Shown here: in pieces, positions 17,824 through 26,201 of the stretch
Position numbering within the stretch: the stretch's first letter is position 1
Layout: every line of letters begins with the position of its first letter
The notes under the pieces: model-generated
Seen by the model: the letters and a program-made list of their open reading frames with translations, nothing else
Told to the model about the DNA's origin: nothing
The model's database searches: none
Translations under genes and position numbers: made by a program
Assembly (NCBI GenBank): GCA_002305165.1
Contig: DBQI01000025.1
Span: 13,054-77,053, forward strand
Source: Armatimonadetes bacterium UBA1398
GTDB taxonomy: Bacteria; Armatimonadota; Zipacnadia; UBA1398
DNA length: 64,000 nt
Reading direction: 5' to 3'

Positions 17824-18600
17824 TTGAGGGAGCTGCAGATCTCAGGTGTTCGTGTGGTCATTGGCGAGGCGGAGGAACTCGACTTCGCGGTCCGCGACAC
17901 GATTCTAGACGTCATCCGACGCAAGCCCGACGCGGTGCTCATGTTCCCAACGGGCTCGACGCCGGAGGGCGTCTACGCAGCCTTGGTGAGCCACTTCCGC
18001 CGCCGTGATCCAGGCCGCCCCGAGCCCTCGTGGGCCGAGACACGGTGTCTGAACATGGACGAGTACTGGCGGCTTCCGCCGTGGGATCCCCAGTCTTACT
18101 CCTGGTACATGCGCACCCATCTCTACGAGTGGCTCGACGTGCAGCCGGGGAACCTCTACTTTCCGGACGCGATGGCGCCCACGCCGGAAGATGCCTGTGA
18201 CACGATGGAACGGCACATCCGAGAATTGGGCGGTCTGGACCACTGCTTCCTCGGCATTGGCGTGGACGGCCATATCGCGTTCAACGAGGCCGGGCTTCCG
18301 CGGTCGCGCACCCATGTGATCGACCTAGCGCCCAGCACCATCCAGGCGAACCAGAGGTTCTTCTCATCGCCCGATGAGGTGCCTACCCGGGCGCTTACAG
18401 CAGGCATTGACACGCTTCTAGGGGCGAAGCAGATCACCCTTCTGGCGAAGGGCGAGGGCAAAGCCGAGGCTATCCGCCAGACCCTGACTGGGGAGATGGG
18501 CGTGCACTGCCCCGCGAGCTTCCTGCGCGAAGCCGCCGATCGGAGCACCATCTATCTGGACGCGGCGGCCGCAAGCCAGCTTCCTGGGGAGGGTTCGTGA
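17824..18600 (+). CDS. nagB: Glucosamine-6-phosphate deaminase / isomerase family protein (NagB-like)
   Basis: This 258-residue protein has the NagB pattern. PTGSTPEGVY (42-51) forms the phosphate loop, LNMDEYW gives D79 as the proton-transfer base, and GIGVDGHIAFNEAG gives D148, H150 and E155. The spacing of D79, D148 and E155 matches that of the E. coli enzyme from memory. It would convert glucosamine-6-phosphate to fructose-6-phosphate and ammonia, feeding amino sugars into glycolysis. Related lactonases lack this full set. The start is TTG 17824 behind GGGGG; an ATG at 17819 meets a stop after one codon and is excluded. Its stop overlaps the HAD start by 4 bp (GTGA). Confidence 0.9.
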   Translation: MRELQISGVRVVIGEAEELDFAVRDTILDVIRRKPDAVLMFPTGSTPEGVYAALVSHFRRRDPGRPEPSWAETRCLNMDEYWRLPPWDPQSYSWYMRTHLYEWLDVQPGNLYFPDAMAPTPEDACDTMERHIRELGGLDHCFLGIGVDGHIAFNEAGLPRSRTHVIDLAPSTIQANQRFFSSPDEVPTRALTAGIDTLLGAKQITLLAKGEGKAEAIRQTLTGEMGVHCPASFLREAADRSTIYLDAAAASQLPGEGS

Positions 18601-19310
18601 CGAGTCTCGCCGTTCCGCTGGATCCGCGGGAGATCGACTGCGTCTTCCTGGACGTAGACGGTACCATCGTGCATGAGGACGCCCACGTTCTCGTGTCCGT
18701 GTGCTGGCAGATCGCCCGCTCGGGCGGCGAGACGTACACAGCGGCTGAGATCGGGGCGAAGTGGTCCGAGGAGTGGTTCGGCCTCTGCGAGATCTCGAAC
18801 GAGGAGGAGTATGCGCCCTGTAGGGAGCTTCTGCCCCGCTCGCTTCAGGCCACCCTAGACCACTTCGGCATTGAGTTCGAGATGGAGCCCTGGATCCGGG
18901 CGGTCATCGAGTACTCGCGCCGGTCGCCCGTGACTCACGACGCCTGGGCATTCCTCGACGAGGTCGGGATCCCCGTATGCCTTCTGACGAACCGCGACAG
19001 CGGCCCTCTGAGGGAGACGCTCGAGCGCGGGAGGATCCAAGCGGCGGGGGTCATCACCAGCGAGGATGTACGGGCCTACAAGCCCCATCCGGTCATGTTC
19101 CGGGCAGCTCTGGAGACGATGGGCGCCTCCCCCGAGCGGGTAGTGCATATCGGCGATTCCCACCATGCCGATGTCTGCGGCGCCGCGCGAGTGGGACTCC
19201 AGACCGTCTGGCTGAACAGAGCGAACGAGCCGGCGCCCATCGCGGAGGGCATACGGGCCGACCGAGTCGTCCGCTCGCTGCTGGAGTTACTGCCCCCGTC
19301 GGTCGCATAG
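18597..19310 (+). CDS. HAD-superfamily phosphatase (subfamily IA)
   Basis: This 237-residue protein contains all HAD motifs: DVDGT (nucleophile and acid aspartates) near 20, LLTNRD near 130 (motif II), KPHPVMFR near 163 (motif III Lys) and HIGDSHHADV near 182 (motif IV). A helical cap lies between motifs I and II, as in phosphoglycolate-phosphatase-like enzymes. It should dephosphorylate a small phosphometabolite. Because its GTG overlaps the nagB stop, a sugar phosphate is the natural guess, but the substrate cannot be read from sequence. Confidence 0.88.
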   Translation: MTSLAVPLDPREIDCVFLDVDGTIVHEDAHVLVSVCWQIARSGGETYTAAEIGAKWSEEWFGLCEISNEEEYAPCRELLPRSLQATLDHFGIEFEMEPWIRAVIEYSRRSPVTHDAWAFLDEVGIPVCLLTNRDSGPLRETLERGRIQAAGVITSEDVRAYKPHPVMFRAALETMGASPERVVHIGDSHHADVCGAARVGLQTVWLNRANEPAPIAEGIRADRVVRSLLELLPPSVA

Positions 19311-19330
19311 GCCGCGGAGGCGTAGGTGAG

Positions 19331-20194
19331 GTGAGTGGGGTGAACGTCGCTCGCGGCTCGCATCGGCTTCTGACTACCGCAGTGGCCGTGTGCCTCCTGC
19401 TGGCTCTGGTTTCGTGTGGGTCGCGACGGCCGAAGGAGCCCCCGCCCGGACCTCGCCCGACGGACAGCCCCGCGCCGCTGACCCTGGACGACGAGCCCGC
19501 CGCGCCCACCTTGACACTGGAGGATCTCGAGGCGACCCAGGTTCTGGAGACCCACGGCCAGGGCGGCGTCGGCTACCGCATGAGGCTGAGCAACGACCCC
19601 CTCGGCACCATCCGGTACTACGGACTCCCCGTCTATCCCCAGGGCCGCGGCGCCGAGTTGCTGTCCCCAATTGAGGGCGAGTCAGAGCCGCCGGAGACTG
19701 GGTACGTGGCGGTCCTGGTGACTCCCGACGAGCCCGCTCAGGTGGCTGCCTGGTATCAGGAGCGGCTGCCTGATTGGCGGGTGGCGGAGCTTCCCGCGCC
19801 GAATAGCGAGGAGATCGCTGAATCTGTTCTCTACCAACCCCCACTGGGCCGAAGGCGCATCTGCATCTCCGCCGCCGGCGCCGATGTAGGGCTGACCCTC
19901 ATCGGCTATCAAGTCCACGAGGGAGAGACCACCCCACCCCTTCCAATGGACGCCAACGCCTACCGCAAGTGGGAGCACGTGCTGAGCCTGGGGCTCGCCC
20001 TGGACCAGTACCGCGCCGACACGGGCGAGGATGCGGAGAGTGTCGCCGACCTCGTCGCCACGGAGGGGCCAGAGGGGTACCGAGGCCCGTACCTCGCCGG
20101 CGAACCCCCGGTGGACCCCTACTCGGGCCAGCCCTATGAGGTCGAGGGCGGGGAGATTGTCGGCCCTGGCGATGTGACGAGGTTCAGTTCGTGA
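19331..20194 (+). CDS. Lipoprotein with a pilin-G-like C-terminal segment
   Basis: From GTG 19331 (GGAGG 10 nt upstream; another GTG at 19340) the product is 287 residues. It has an N-terminal hydrophobic stretch and lipobox LALVSC, then a Pro-rich linker. Residues about 70-210 form a beta-rich domain of unknown type. The last ~65 residues (Y.KW..VLSLGLALDQYR, then DPYSGQPYEVEG) resemble the soluble tail of type-II-secretion GspG-like pseudopilins. No pilin N-terminus is present, so the module was probably borrowed. It follows the HAD gene by 20 bp, but its function looks unrelated. Confidence 0.65.
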   Translation: MSGVNVARGSHRLLTTAVAVCLLLALVSCGSRRPKEPPPGPRPTDSPAPLTLDDEPAAPTLTLEDLEATQVLETHGQGGVGYRMRLSNDPLGTIRYYGLPVYPQGRGAELLSPIEGESEPPETGYVAVLVTPDEPAQVAAWYQERLPDWRVAELPAPNSEEIAESVLYQPPLGRRRICISAAGADVGLTLIGYQVHEGETTPPLPMDANAYRKWEHVLSLGLALDQYRADTGEDAESVADLVATEGPEGYRGPYLAGEPPVDPYSGQPYEVEGGEIVGPGDVTRFSS

Positions 20195-20259
20195 GCCGTG
20201 GGGCCCGGCTCCGCGTGCCACGAGCTACGCTGAGCATTCATGCCCTGGAGGGTGACACC

Positions 20260-21564
20260 ATGATCCAGATCCCACTGTTTCTAGCACTCACTACCCTCGC
20301 CGCGCCGTTCACGGTCACCGACTACGGAGCCGTGGGCGACGGCGCGGCTGACGACACGGCCGCCTTTCAGGCCGCGATGGACGCGTGTTTCGCTGCGGGC
20401 GGCGGGGTTGTGGAGGTCCCGGTGGGCAAGTACCGCATGGAGGGCCAGCTCGCGGTTCCACCGGACGTGACATTGGAGGGCCCGTGGCGGGCGCCGATGA
20501 CTGTGGGGGCATACCACGCGGACGACGACCCCCTCTCCGATCCGCTGCTGCGCGGGAGCGTCATCATGCCGGTGGGCGGCGCGGACGAGCCCGAGGGGCC
20601 GCCCTTCATCACGCTGAGCCGGAACTCGACCCTGAGGGGCCTGGTGATCTTCTATCCCGATCAGACACGCACGAACCCACCCGTGGCCTATCCGTGGACT
20701 GTTGCCTCCAGGGATGACAACTGCTCGATCATCGATGTCCTGATGGTCAACCCCTACCAGGCGGTGGACTTCGGCACCAGCGTATCGGGCCGGCACTATA
20801 TCCGCGGCCTGTACGCCGATGCGCTCTACCGGGGGATCTGCGTGGACCACTGCCTCGACGTGGGACGCATCGAGAACGTGCATCTGTGGCCCTTCTGGGA
20901 GCCCGATGGGAACAGCCCGGTCCGCGAGTTCGCGCGCGAGCATGGCGAGGGGTTCGTGTTCGGCCGCACTGACTGGGAGTACGTCACAAACTGCTTCGCG
21001 ATCTCCTATGGGGTTGGCTTCCGCTTCAGGGACGGCATCGGCAGCGGGCCCTACGCGGGACCCGGCAATGTCCTACTGACCCAATCAGGAGGCGACAACT
21101 GCGCCGTGGCCGTGCAGGTCGACGCGACCCAGGGCCACGCCGGCGTCAGCTTCTCGAACTGCCAGATCTTCGGCGACATCATCGTCGCCCCCACGAACAT
21201 TGGCATGGTGCGCTTCGACGCGTGCGGGATCTTCGGGAGCGTCGATGGCGGGCGCGGGGTGTCAGCAGCGCGGATCGCGGGCCGAGGCCGAGTCTCCTTC
21301 AGCAACTGCCACTTCTACTCCATCCACCCGGACAACCAAGCGTCGCCCGTCATCCAGGTTGACGAGGGGCGACTGAGTGTCATCGGATGCGTGTTCATCA
21401 ACCATGAGGGGCTCGTGTCGAACCCAGATCACATCACACTGGAGCCGGGCGTGATCTCAGCGCATATCGTCGCCAATGAGTTTTATGACGAGATGCGGAT
21501 CGACAACCGGGCGGAGGGCCAAGTGGAGATCGGCCTCAACATCGACCGGACTGCCCTGCAGTAG
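20260..21564 (+). CDS. Exported right-handed beta-helix protein (pectate_lyase_3/GH28-like)
   Basis: This 434-residue protein with a short N-terminal signal begins the mature region with VTDYGAVGDGAADDTAAFQA. That is the standard entry of pectate-lyase-3/endopolygalacturonase-like beta helices. Repeated parallel-strand rungs follow (for example VSFSNCQIFG and VSFSNCHFYS), with stacked Asn and Cys. Such proteins are usually polysaccharide lyases, hydrolases or epimerases acting outside the cytoplasm. The catalytic triad of GH28 is not evident, so the exact reaction is open. GGAGGG lies 7 nt before ATG 20260. A 12-bp hairpin follows the stop, before the convergent GH172 gene. Confidence 0.82.
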   Translation: MIQIPLFLALTTLAAPFTVTDYGAVGDGAADDTAAFQAAMDACFAAGGGVVEVPVGKYRMEGQLAVPPDVTLEGPWRAPMTVGAYHADDDPLSDPLLRGSVIMPVGGADEPEGPPFITLSRNSTLRGLVIFYPDQTRTNPPVAYPWTVASRDDNCSIIDVLMVNPYQAVDFGTSVSGRHYIRGLYADALYRGICVDHCLDVGRIENVHLWPFWEPDGNSPVREFAREHGEGFVFGRTDWEYVTNCFAISYGVGFRFRDGIGSGPYAGPGNVLLTQSGGDNCAVAVQVDATQGHAGVSFSNCQIFGDIIVAPTNIGMVRFDACGIFGSVDGGRGVSAARIAGRGRVSFSNCHFYSIHPDNQASPVIQVDEGRLSVIGCVFINHEGLVSNPDHITLEPGVISAHIVANEFYDEMRIDNRAEGQVEIGLNIDRTALQ

Positions 21565-21572
21565 TCGGCGCA

Positions 21573-21609
21573 CCATGCGGGAGGACCTCGGACAGGCCCT
21601 CCCGCATGG
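21573..21609. terminator. 12-bp hairpin between convergent genes
   Basis: Arms 21573-21584 and 21598-21609 pair perfectly around a 13-nt loop that can form three further pairs. It lies between the beta-helix stop (21564) and the GH172 stop (21621). No T-tract is present, and it can act in both directions. Confidence 0.65.
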
Positions 21610-21620
21610 CCGCGAAGCCC

Positions 21621-23156
21621 TTAGTCCTCGCGCTCCACCTGAAGGGTTCTGAGGTCCACGTCTGGGGCGCGGCTGTACACCGGCTGGCGCAGCGACATCG
21701 CGTCGAAACCGAAGTAGTACCCCTGGGAAACGGCGCTCTTTCCCACACACTCGAACCGCAGCGTGTGTGGCCCGGCAGCGAGGGACCGAAGCCCGATGGG
21801 GTGGTCCGTGGGCACAACATCCTCGCTGAAGAGGTCCCACTCGCCCACGTCCTCACCATCTAGGCTCACTCGGTAGCGGCCGTAGTCCCACGAGTGGGTG
21901 ATCCGCAGGATGATGTATCCCTGCAGATCCTCCTCCAGGCTGAAGGTGACCTCGACCCAACCATCCTCGGACCCGGGTCGGTAGAAGAGCTGTGAGCCGC
22001 CGCTGGCGCCGGAGATAGGCTGCGACTCGATAGGCGCCTCGAGGAAGCTGGCGCCCTCGATGAGGTCCTCGCCCTGGGCGATGACGCGCTCCATGAAGGG
22101 GAGCCGCTCGGGCCCGGGAGGAAGCGCGGGCCACGGCTTGTGTGGCTCGGCCTGGTACCAGAAGGCGACGGTGGACATCAGGTCGTCGCGCTCGATGAAC
22201 CCGCTCCACTCGCCGTTGGGGAAGCTCTGGGAGCCCTTGTGCTCGATCTCGACCCGCAGCGATTCTCTGAAGGGGATGGGGTCGGCAATGTGCCAGCGGT
22301 ACGCCGTGCTGCGGTCGCCCGTGTCGTAGCCCTCCCATAGCGGGACCCCGTAGAAGGGCCCGCTGAACTGGCGGAAGCCCCAGGCATCGCAGAAGTAGTC
22401 CTCGGTGCCCGTCCCGCGCAGCCGCGGCTCCTCCTCGCCGTCGATGAAGAAGAAGTCGTCGCCCTCGCCGTACCAACCCGGCGACACGTGGTAGACGCTC
22501 TGGACCGTGCCCACGTAGTGGCCGCGGCCCTCGATGTCGGCGATGAGGAAGTTGCGGCCCATCACGCAAGGGAACTCCTGGCGGTACATGGCGTGGAAGT
22601 AGGCGGTGTCCTCGGGGAGGCTCTCCAGCGCCTGCCAGTCGATGTAGTAGAAGATCGCGCCGCAGGGCACGCTGGACTCGTTCGTCACGGTGACGCGAGC
22701 GGACTCACGGAAGGGCATTGGCCAATAGCAGTTCCTCGCCCGCCCGTCTGAGCTAACGGTAACGGGGAGCGACTCGAAGGGCAGATCCACCCCGTGGCCC
22801 ATGGCGAAGAAGTCACCGATCGGACATTCCACGCTCGGGTGCTCTTCGCCGTCCCAATAGATCCTGAGAGTGAGCAGACGGGAGTAATAGGGCACATCGT
22901 GGGCGATGGTGAACCAGATGTGGGAGATGCGCCCCGGGCCCTCCAACTCGGCCAGGGTGAGAGTCTCTCCCGGTGGGATCGGCCGGTTGTCGGCGTTGCC
23001 ATCCCGCCAGTTCGGGTCGGATGACGAGGCCCTCTGGGCCTCGAAGCTCCGGAGGGTTTCCAGGCCGTCCAGGGGACTGCCGCTGGCGGGGAGCTGGGCC
23101 AGCGACACGCTTGTCGTGACGCTCAGCAGGACGAGTGCCGCGAACGCAATGCGCAT
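21621..23156 (-). CDS. Exported GH172 (DUF2961) family glycosidase with C-terminal sandwich
   Basis: This 511-residue protein has a signal peptide (1-20). It shows the DUF2961 core pattern: GPGRISHIWFT near 74, a YWDG strand near 100, GWYGEGDDFFF near 228 and GTGTEDYF near 248. Glu231 and Glu252 are 21 residues apart. As I recall, the nucleophile and acid/base of characterised GH172 alpha-D-fructofuranosidase/difructose-anhydride enzymes have the same spacing. Members act on alpha-fructofuranosides or D-arabinofuranosides and assemble as jelly-roll trimers. The last ~120 residues form an extra sandwich, probably carbohydrate-binding. It lies 35 bp after the GNAT-KorC stop on the same strand and might be read through from that operon. 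Confidence 0.88.
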   Translation of the reverse strand: MRIAFAALVLLSVTTSVSLAQLPASGSPLDGLETLRSFEAQRASSSDPNWRDGNADNRPIPPGETLTLAELEGPGRISHIWFTIAHDVPYYSRLLTLRIYWDGEEHPSVECPIGDFFAMGHGVDLPFESLPVTVSSDGRARNCYWPMPFRESARVTVTNESSVPCGAIFYYIDWQALESLPEDTAYFHAMYRQEFPCVMGRNFLIADIEGRGHYVGTVQSVYHVSPGWYGEGDDFFFIDGEEEPRLRGTGTEDYFCDAWGFRQFSGPFYGVPLWEGYDTGDRSTAYRWHIADPIPFRESLRVEIEHKGSQSFPNGEWSGFIERDDLMSTVAFWYQAEPHKPWPALPPGPERLPFMERVIAQGEDLIEGASFLEAPIESQPISGASGGSQLFYRPGSEDGWVEVTFSLEEDLQGYIILRITHSWDYGRYRVSLDGEDVGEWDLFSEDVVPTDHPIGLRSLAAGPHTLRFECVGKSAVSQGYYFGFDAMSLRQPVYSRAPDVDLRTLQVERED

Positions 23157-23191
23157 GTCTCTCTCCTTCGTCGCACAGTCTGGTGTGTGGC

Positions 23192-24232
23192 CTAGTATGC
23201 CTGGGGCAGGTCGATCGAGAAGCCCTTCTGTATGGCGCGGATGTTCTGTTCCAGGAACCTGGCGGGGATCTCCTCGGGCAGGTTGAGCTTGTCGACGTCC
23301 ATCCCCATGTGTCCGAGGATGTTGCCGAGGACGATCATGTTCGTGAACACGGGATTGCCGAGGTCCTCGCGAGCCTGGCGTACAAAGTCGTACACCTCGC
23401 TCTCCTGCCCGCGAGTGCGCTGGATCAGGCTCGAAAGCTCAATGTGCTGGATCGTCTCATCGATGATTACCCGCTTGGCCCGCACCGTGTGCGGCGGTGA
23501 GCCGGGCGCAAGCTGGACCAGGATGTCAGCATCGACGAAGAAGGGGCTGCGAATGGGCGCCTCCGAGAAGCAGAGCTCGGCGGCGATAGTGCCTCCCCGC
23601 ACTGACGACGGCTTAGTGATGTTCAGGGAGACCTCCTTGCCGAGGTCGGCCAGGATACTAGCCAGCACGTGGCCCAGCAGCCGGATGCCCTGGCCGGCGT
23701 CGCCGACCACGATGATTCGTCGGGTCATCTCGTCCTCGGTAGCCTCCCTGAGAGGGGCCACGAGGTACTGGGACGGGCTGCCCAGCATGGTCCTTTCGAG
23801 GAGGGCGCGACGCTCGAAGCCGAACTGGCGGAAGAACCCCGTCAGCGCCCGACCGGGCGGCGTGAAGGTGTCCACCTGGAAGGCCCCGCACCGAGCGAAG
23901 TCCCGCATGCACCGGCGAACGAGGGCGGCACCGGCGCCGAGCTTCCGATACTCCCGCGCAACACCCAACCAGTGGAGGTGCCCCGCGCGGCATGAGGCGA
24001 CCCCGAAGAGGAAGCCCGCCAGCTTGGCGCCGGACTTGGCCACATAGCTGTAGGAGTCGGCGTTCTCGACCATCGCCGCTAGGTCGCTCGGCTGGTACTG
24101 AGACGTGATCCGCCGGCGCGCCGGAACGTTCTCGTCCCCAGAGTAGAGCTCGTCGATGATGCTGGCGAAGGCCTCAGCGACTCCCTCGACGTCGCCCGGT
24201 CGCATCTCGCGCACGGTGATGTGGTTGCTCAT
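23192..24232 (-). CDS. korC: GNAT acetyltransferase fused to 2-oxoacid:ferredoxin oxidoreductase gamma subunit
   Basis: One 346-residue frame contains two domains. Residues about 5-155 form a GNAT fold with a clear acetyl-CoA loop (V-AREYRKLGAGAALVRRC, near 91-108). Residues about 170-345 form the gamma subunit of a pyruvate/2-oxoglutarate:ferredoxin oxidoreductase (VVGDAGQGIRLLGHVLA, then the SSVRGGT loop). KorC binds the CoA-handling side of the complex. The ATG 24232 overlaps the korB stop by 4 bp. Met169 is preceded by GAGGACGAG and could be an independent KorC start. The sequence there also contains an out-of-frame ATGA, the usual stop/start overlap, so a 1-bp indel near the domain junction could fuse two genes artificially. 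Confidence 0.88.
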   Translation of the reverse strand: MSNHITVREMRPGDVEGVAEAFASIIDELYSGDENVPARRRITSQYQPSDLAAMVENADSYSYVAKSGAKLAGFLFGVASCRAGHLHWLGVAREYRKLGAGAALVRRCMRDFARCGAFQVDTFTPPGRALTGFFRQFGFERRALLERTMLGSPSQYLVAPLREATEDEMTRRIIVVGDAGQGIRLLGHVLASILADLGKEVSLNITKPSSVRGGTIAAELCFSEAPIRSPFFVDADILVQLAPGSPPHTVRAKRVIIDETIQHIELSSLIQRTRGQESEVYDFVRQAREDLGNPVFTNMIVLGNILGHMGMDVDKLNLPEEIPARFLEQNIRAIQKGFSIDLPQAY

Positions 24233-24954
24233 GCCGTGATTCCGATCTCGTCGTCAGCCAGCGTCTGGGCTCCGTCGTTGATCCGGTAGGCCGTCTTGAA
24301 GTGTTCGAGCATGTCATAGGCCGTGCGGTAGCCCAAGCGTCGGCCGTAGTTGGACGTGCACTGGCTCTTGGCGTCGACGAAGGCGAAGCCCGGGTGGCGG
24401 AAGGCCGCGTCGAGGCACTTCGCGAGGTGGCGAACGTGCCACGTGGTCGAGCGAGCGTAGAAGGCTCCGTGGGCCTTGATGACGCCCTGCACGTTGAAGG
24501 GCTTCTCCCAGGCGCCGTCGGGCGCCGTGATGGTCTTGGTGCCGAGGGGCGTGGTTGGGGCCGTCTGGCCGCCCGTCATGCCGTAGATCTCATTATCCAC
24601 GAGAACCACGTTGAGGTTGGTGTCTCGCCGAGCGGCGTGGAGCAGATGGTTGCCGCCGATGCCGCAGAGATCGCCGTCCCCGCTCACGAGGATGACATTG
24701 AGCTCAGGACGGTGGAGCTTGATGCCCTCCGCCACGGGCACAGCCCGTCCGTGGACCGCATGGATGGAGTCGAAGCTGAAGTAGCCCGCGGTGCGGCCCG
24801 AGCAACCGATCCCGCTGACCGCCACGGTGTTCGATGCGTCCCAGCCCAGTCTGTGGGCGGCCTCGATGATCGCCCTAAGCACGGTTCCATTCCCGCAGCC
24901 GGCGCACCAACTCGTGGGCAGCCGGTCGGTTCTCAGGAAGCTGTCGTAATCCAC
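24229..24954 (-). CDS. korB: 2-oxoacid:ferredoxin oxidoreductase beta subunit (TPP-binding)
   Basis: This 241-residue protein has the TPP-dependent beta-subunit pattern: WCAGCGNG with two Cys near 17-20, a GDGD motif near 97-100 with the metal-diphosphate Asp, and VLVDNEIYGMTGGQ typical of KorB/PorB. It would carry thiamine diphosphate and take electrons from oxidative decarboxylation of 2-oxoglutarate or another 2-oxoacid to ferredoxin. The frame is open upstream, but GTG 24954 has GGAG 8 nt upstream and gives the family's usual length. It overlaps the 3' end of korA by 22 bp. Confidence 0.95.
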   Translation of the reverse strand: MDYDSFLRTDRLPTSWCAGCGNGTVLRAIIEAAHRLGWDASNTVAVSGIGCSGRTAGYFSFDSIHAVHGRAVPVAEGIKLHRPELNVILVSGDGDLCGIGGNHLLHAARRDTNLNVVLVDNEIYGMTGGQTAPTTPLGTKTITAPDGAWEKPFNVQGVIKAHGAFYARSTTWHVRHLAKCLDAAFRHPGFAFVDAKSQCTSNYGRRLGYRTAYDMLEHFKTAYRINDGAQTLADDEIGITA

Positions 24955-25958
24955 TTGAGTCGCTCCTCGAGTCGTAGCACATCCAGGTCCCCGCCGATCA
25001 TGGGCAGAGAGAGGGCGGTGCGGCGCATCAGACGCTGGACCACGCGCACATACTGCCCAGCGTTCATCTCCACGACGACGACCTTCTTGTACCGCTTCGC
25101 GATCTCGCTGAACTCCTCGATCGGCGGGTATAGGAGGATGGGCCGGAAGATGGCGTAGCGGTCGGCGAGTGGCATCACCGCCCGCGACAGGCTGCCGAAG
25201 CACACGACCAACGTGTCTGCCTTGCGGTTGCTGATGTACTCGTAATGGGCGTACCGAGCGCCGACCTTGCGCTGCTTGGCCTGCAAGCGCGCGATCATTC
25301 GGCGATGGGCCTCGGGATTCTGGGGCGTAGGCGTGTTGTCCACACTGGTCAGGCCCGTGAAGTGCCTACCTCCCACGCCGAGGGGCGGGCGCTTGCGCTT
25401 GCGGAGCCGCGCGTTCCGCTTCATCTCGATCGTCTCGTAGAGGTGGCCCAGGTAGCCATCGCTGAGGAGGATCACGGGCGACTGGGACTCCTCGGCGGCG
25501 TTGAAGGCGTGGATGGTGTACTCATACAGCTCCTGGACGGAGTTGGGGTAGAAGACGATGGGGAAGTAGTCCCCGTGGCTCCCGTAGGCCGCTTGCATCA
25601 CATCGCCCTGGGCCGGGAGGGTGGGCATTCCCGTGGAGGGGCCCACGCGCTGGACATCCACGATGACGAAGGGCGTCTCCATCATGTGGCCAAGCCCGAT
25701 GCCCTCCTGCATGAGCGAGAAGCCGGGGCCCGACGTCGCCGTCATGGCCTTCGCCCCCGCCAGGCTAGCGCCGACGAGGGCGCATACCGAACTGATCTCA
25801 TCCTCGAACTGGATCGCCCGCACCTCGGGCCGCCTCACGAGATACTGCAGAACCTCGGAGGCCGGGGTGATGGGATAGCCGGCGAAGAAGGTCATGCCCG
25901 CGGCGATGGCCCCCTCGGCGACGGCTTCGTTGCCCTGCATGAGCCGTTTCTGTGCCAT
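24933..25958 (-). CDS. korA: 2-oxoacid:ferredoxin oxidoreductase alpha subunit
   Basis: This 341-residue protein has AGYPITPASE (about 26-36), the substrate/CoA-facing loop of KorA/PorA. It then has FEDEISSVCALVGASLAGA and TSGPGFSLMQEGIG, all diagnostic of the alpha subunit. A late Rossmann-like segment (VVVVEMNAGQYVRVV) fits the transketolase C-terminal domain. The alpha/beta/gamma/delta split architecture is complete, with the ferredoxin gene 6 bp upstream. The substrate (2-oxoglutarate, pyruvate or 2-ketoisovalerate) cannot be decided here; the order ferredoxin-alpha-beta-gamma resembles 2-oxoglutarate synthase clusters. Confidence 0.95.
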   Translation of the reverse strand: MAQKRLMQGNEAVAEGAIAAGMTFFAGYPITPASEVLQYLVRRPEVRAIQFEDEISSVCALVGASLAGAKAMTATSGPGFSLMQEGIGLGHMMETPFVIVDVQRVGPSTGMPTLPAQGDVMQAAYGSHGDYFPIVFYPNSVQELYEYTIHAFNAAEESQSPVILLSDGYLGHLYETIEMKRNARLRKRKRPPLGVGGRHFTGLTSVDNTPTPQNPEAHRRMIARLQAKQRKVGARYAHYEYISNRKADTLVVCFGSLSRAVMPLADRYAIFRPILLYPPIEEFSEIAKRYKKVVVVEMNAGQYVRVVQRLMRRTALSLPMIGGDLDVLRLEERLKWITTAS

Positions 25959-25964
25959 GGTCGC

Positions 25965-26201
25965 CTATGCCCCCTTCTTCGCGCTTGGCTTGGTCGCCGC
26001 ACCCTCACGGGTGGCGACGATTGCGAAGTCGGGGCAATGGAGCTCGCACAGGCCGCAGCCGGTGCACCGGTCGGCGGCGGCGAGAGCGCCCTCCACGATC
26101 GCCAGGTTGTCCACGGGGCACACGGCGATGCAGATGCCGCACAGTTTGCATCTCCCGCGGTCCATCGTCACTGAGCCCTTAGGCACTCGTCTTACCTCCA
26201 A
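25965..26201 (-). CDS. korD: Two-[4Fe-4S] ferredoxin (delta subunit)
   Basis: This 78-residue protein has two CxxCxxCxxxCP motifs: CKLCGICIAVCP and CTGCGLCELHCP. These bind two [4Fe-4S] clusters and accept electrons from the TPP subunit. The Lys/Ala-rich tail is dispensable-looking. ATG 26201 directly follows the PHP stop at 26202; an internal ATG 12 codons in is an alternative start. The placement upstream of korA fits a dedicated electron-transfer subunit of the complex. Confidence 0.95.
   Translation of the reverse strand: MEVRRVPKGSVTMDRGRCKLCGICIAVCPVDNLAIVEGALAAADRCTGCGLCELHCPDFAIVATREGAATKPSAKKGA

Noticed and set aside
17819..17827. ATG before the nagB-like gene
   Set aside because: It reads ATG-CGT-TGA, a two-codon frame; TTG 17824 fits the NagB protein instead.
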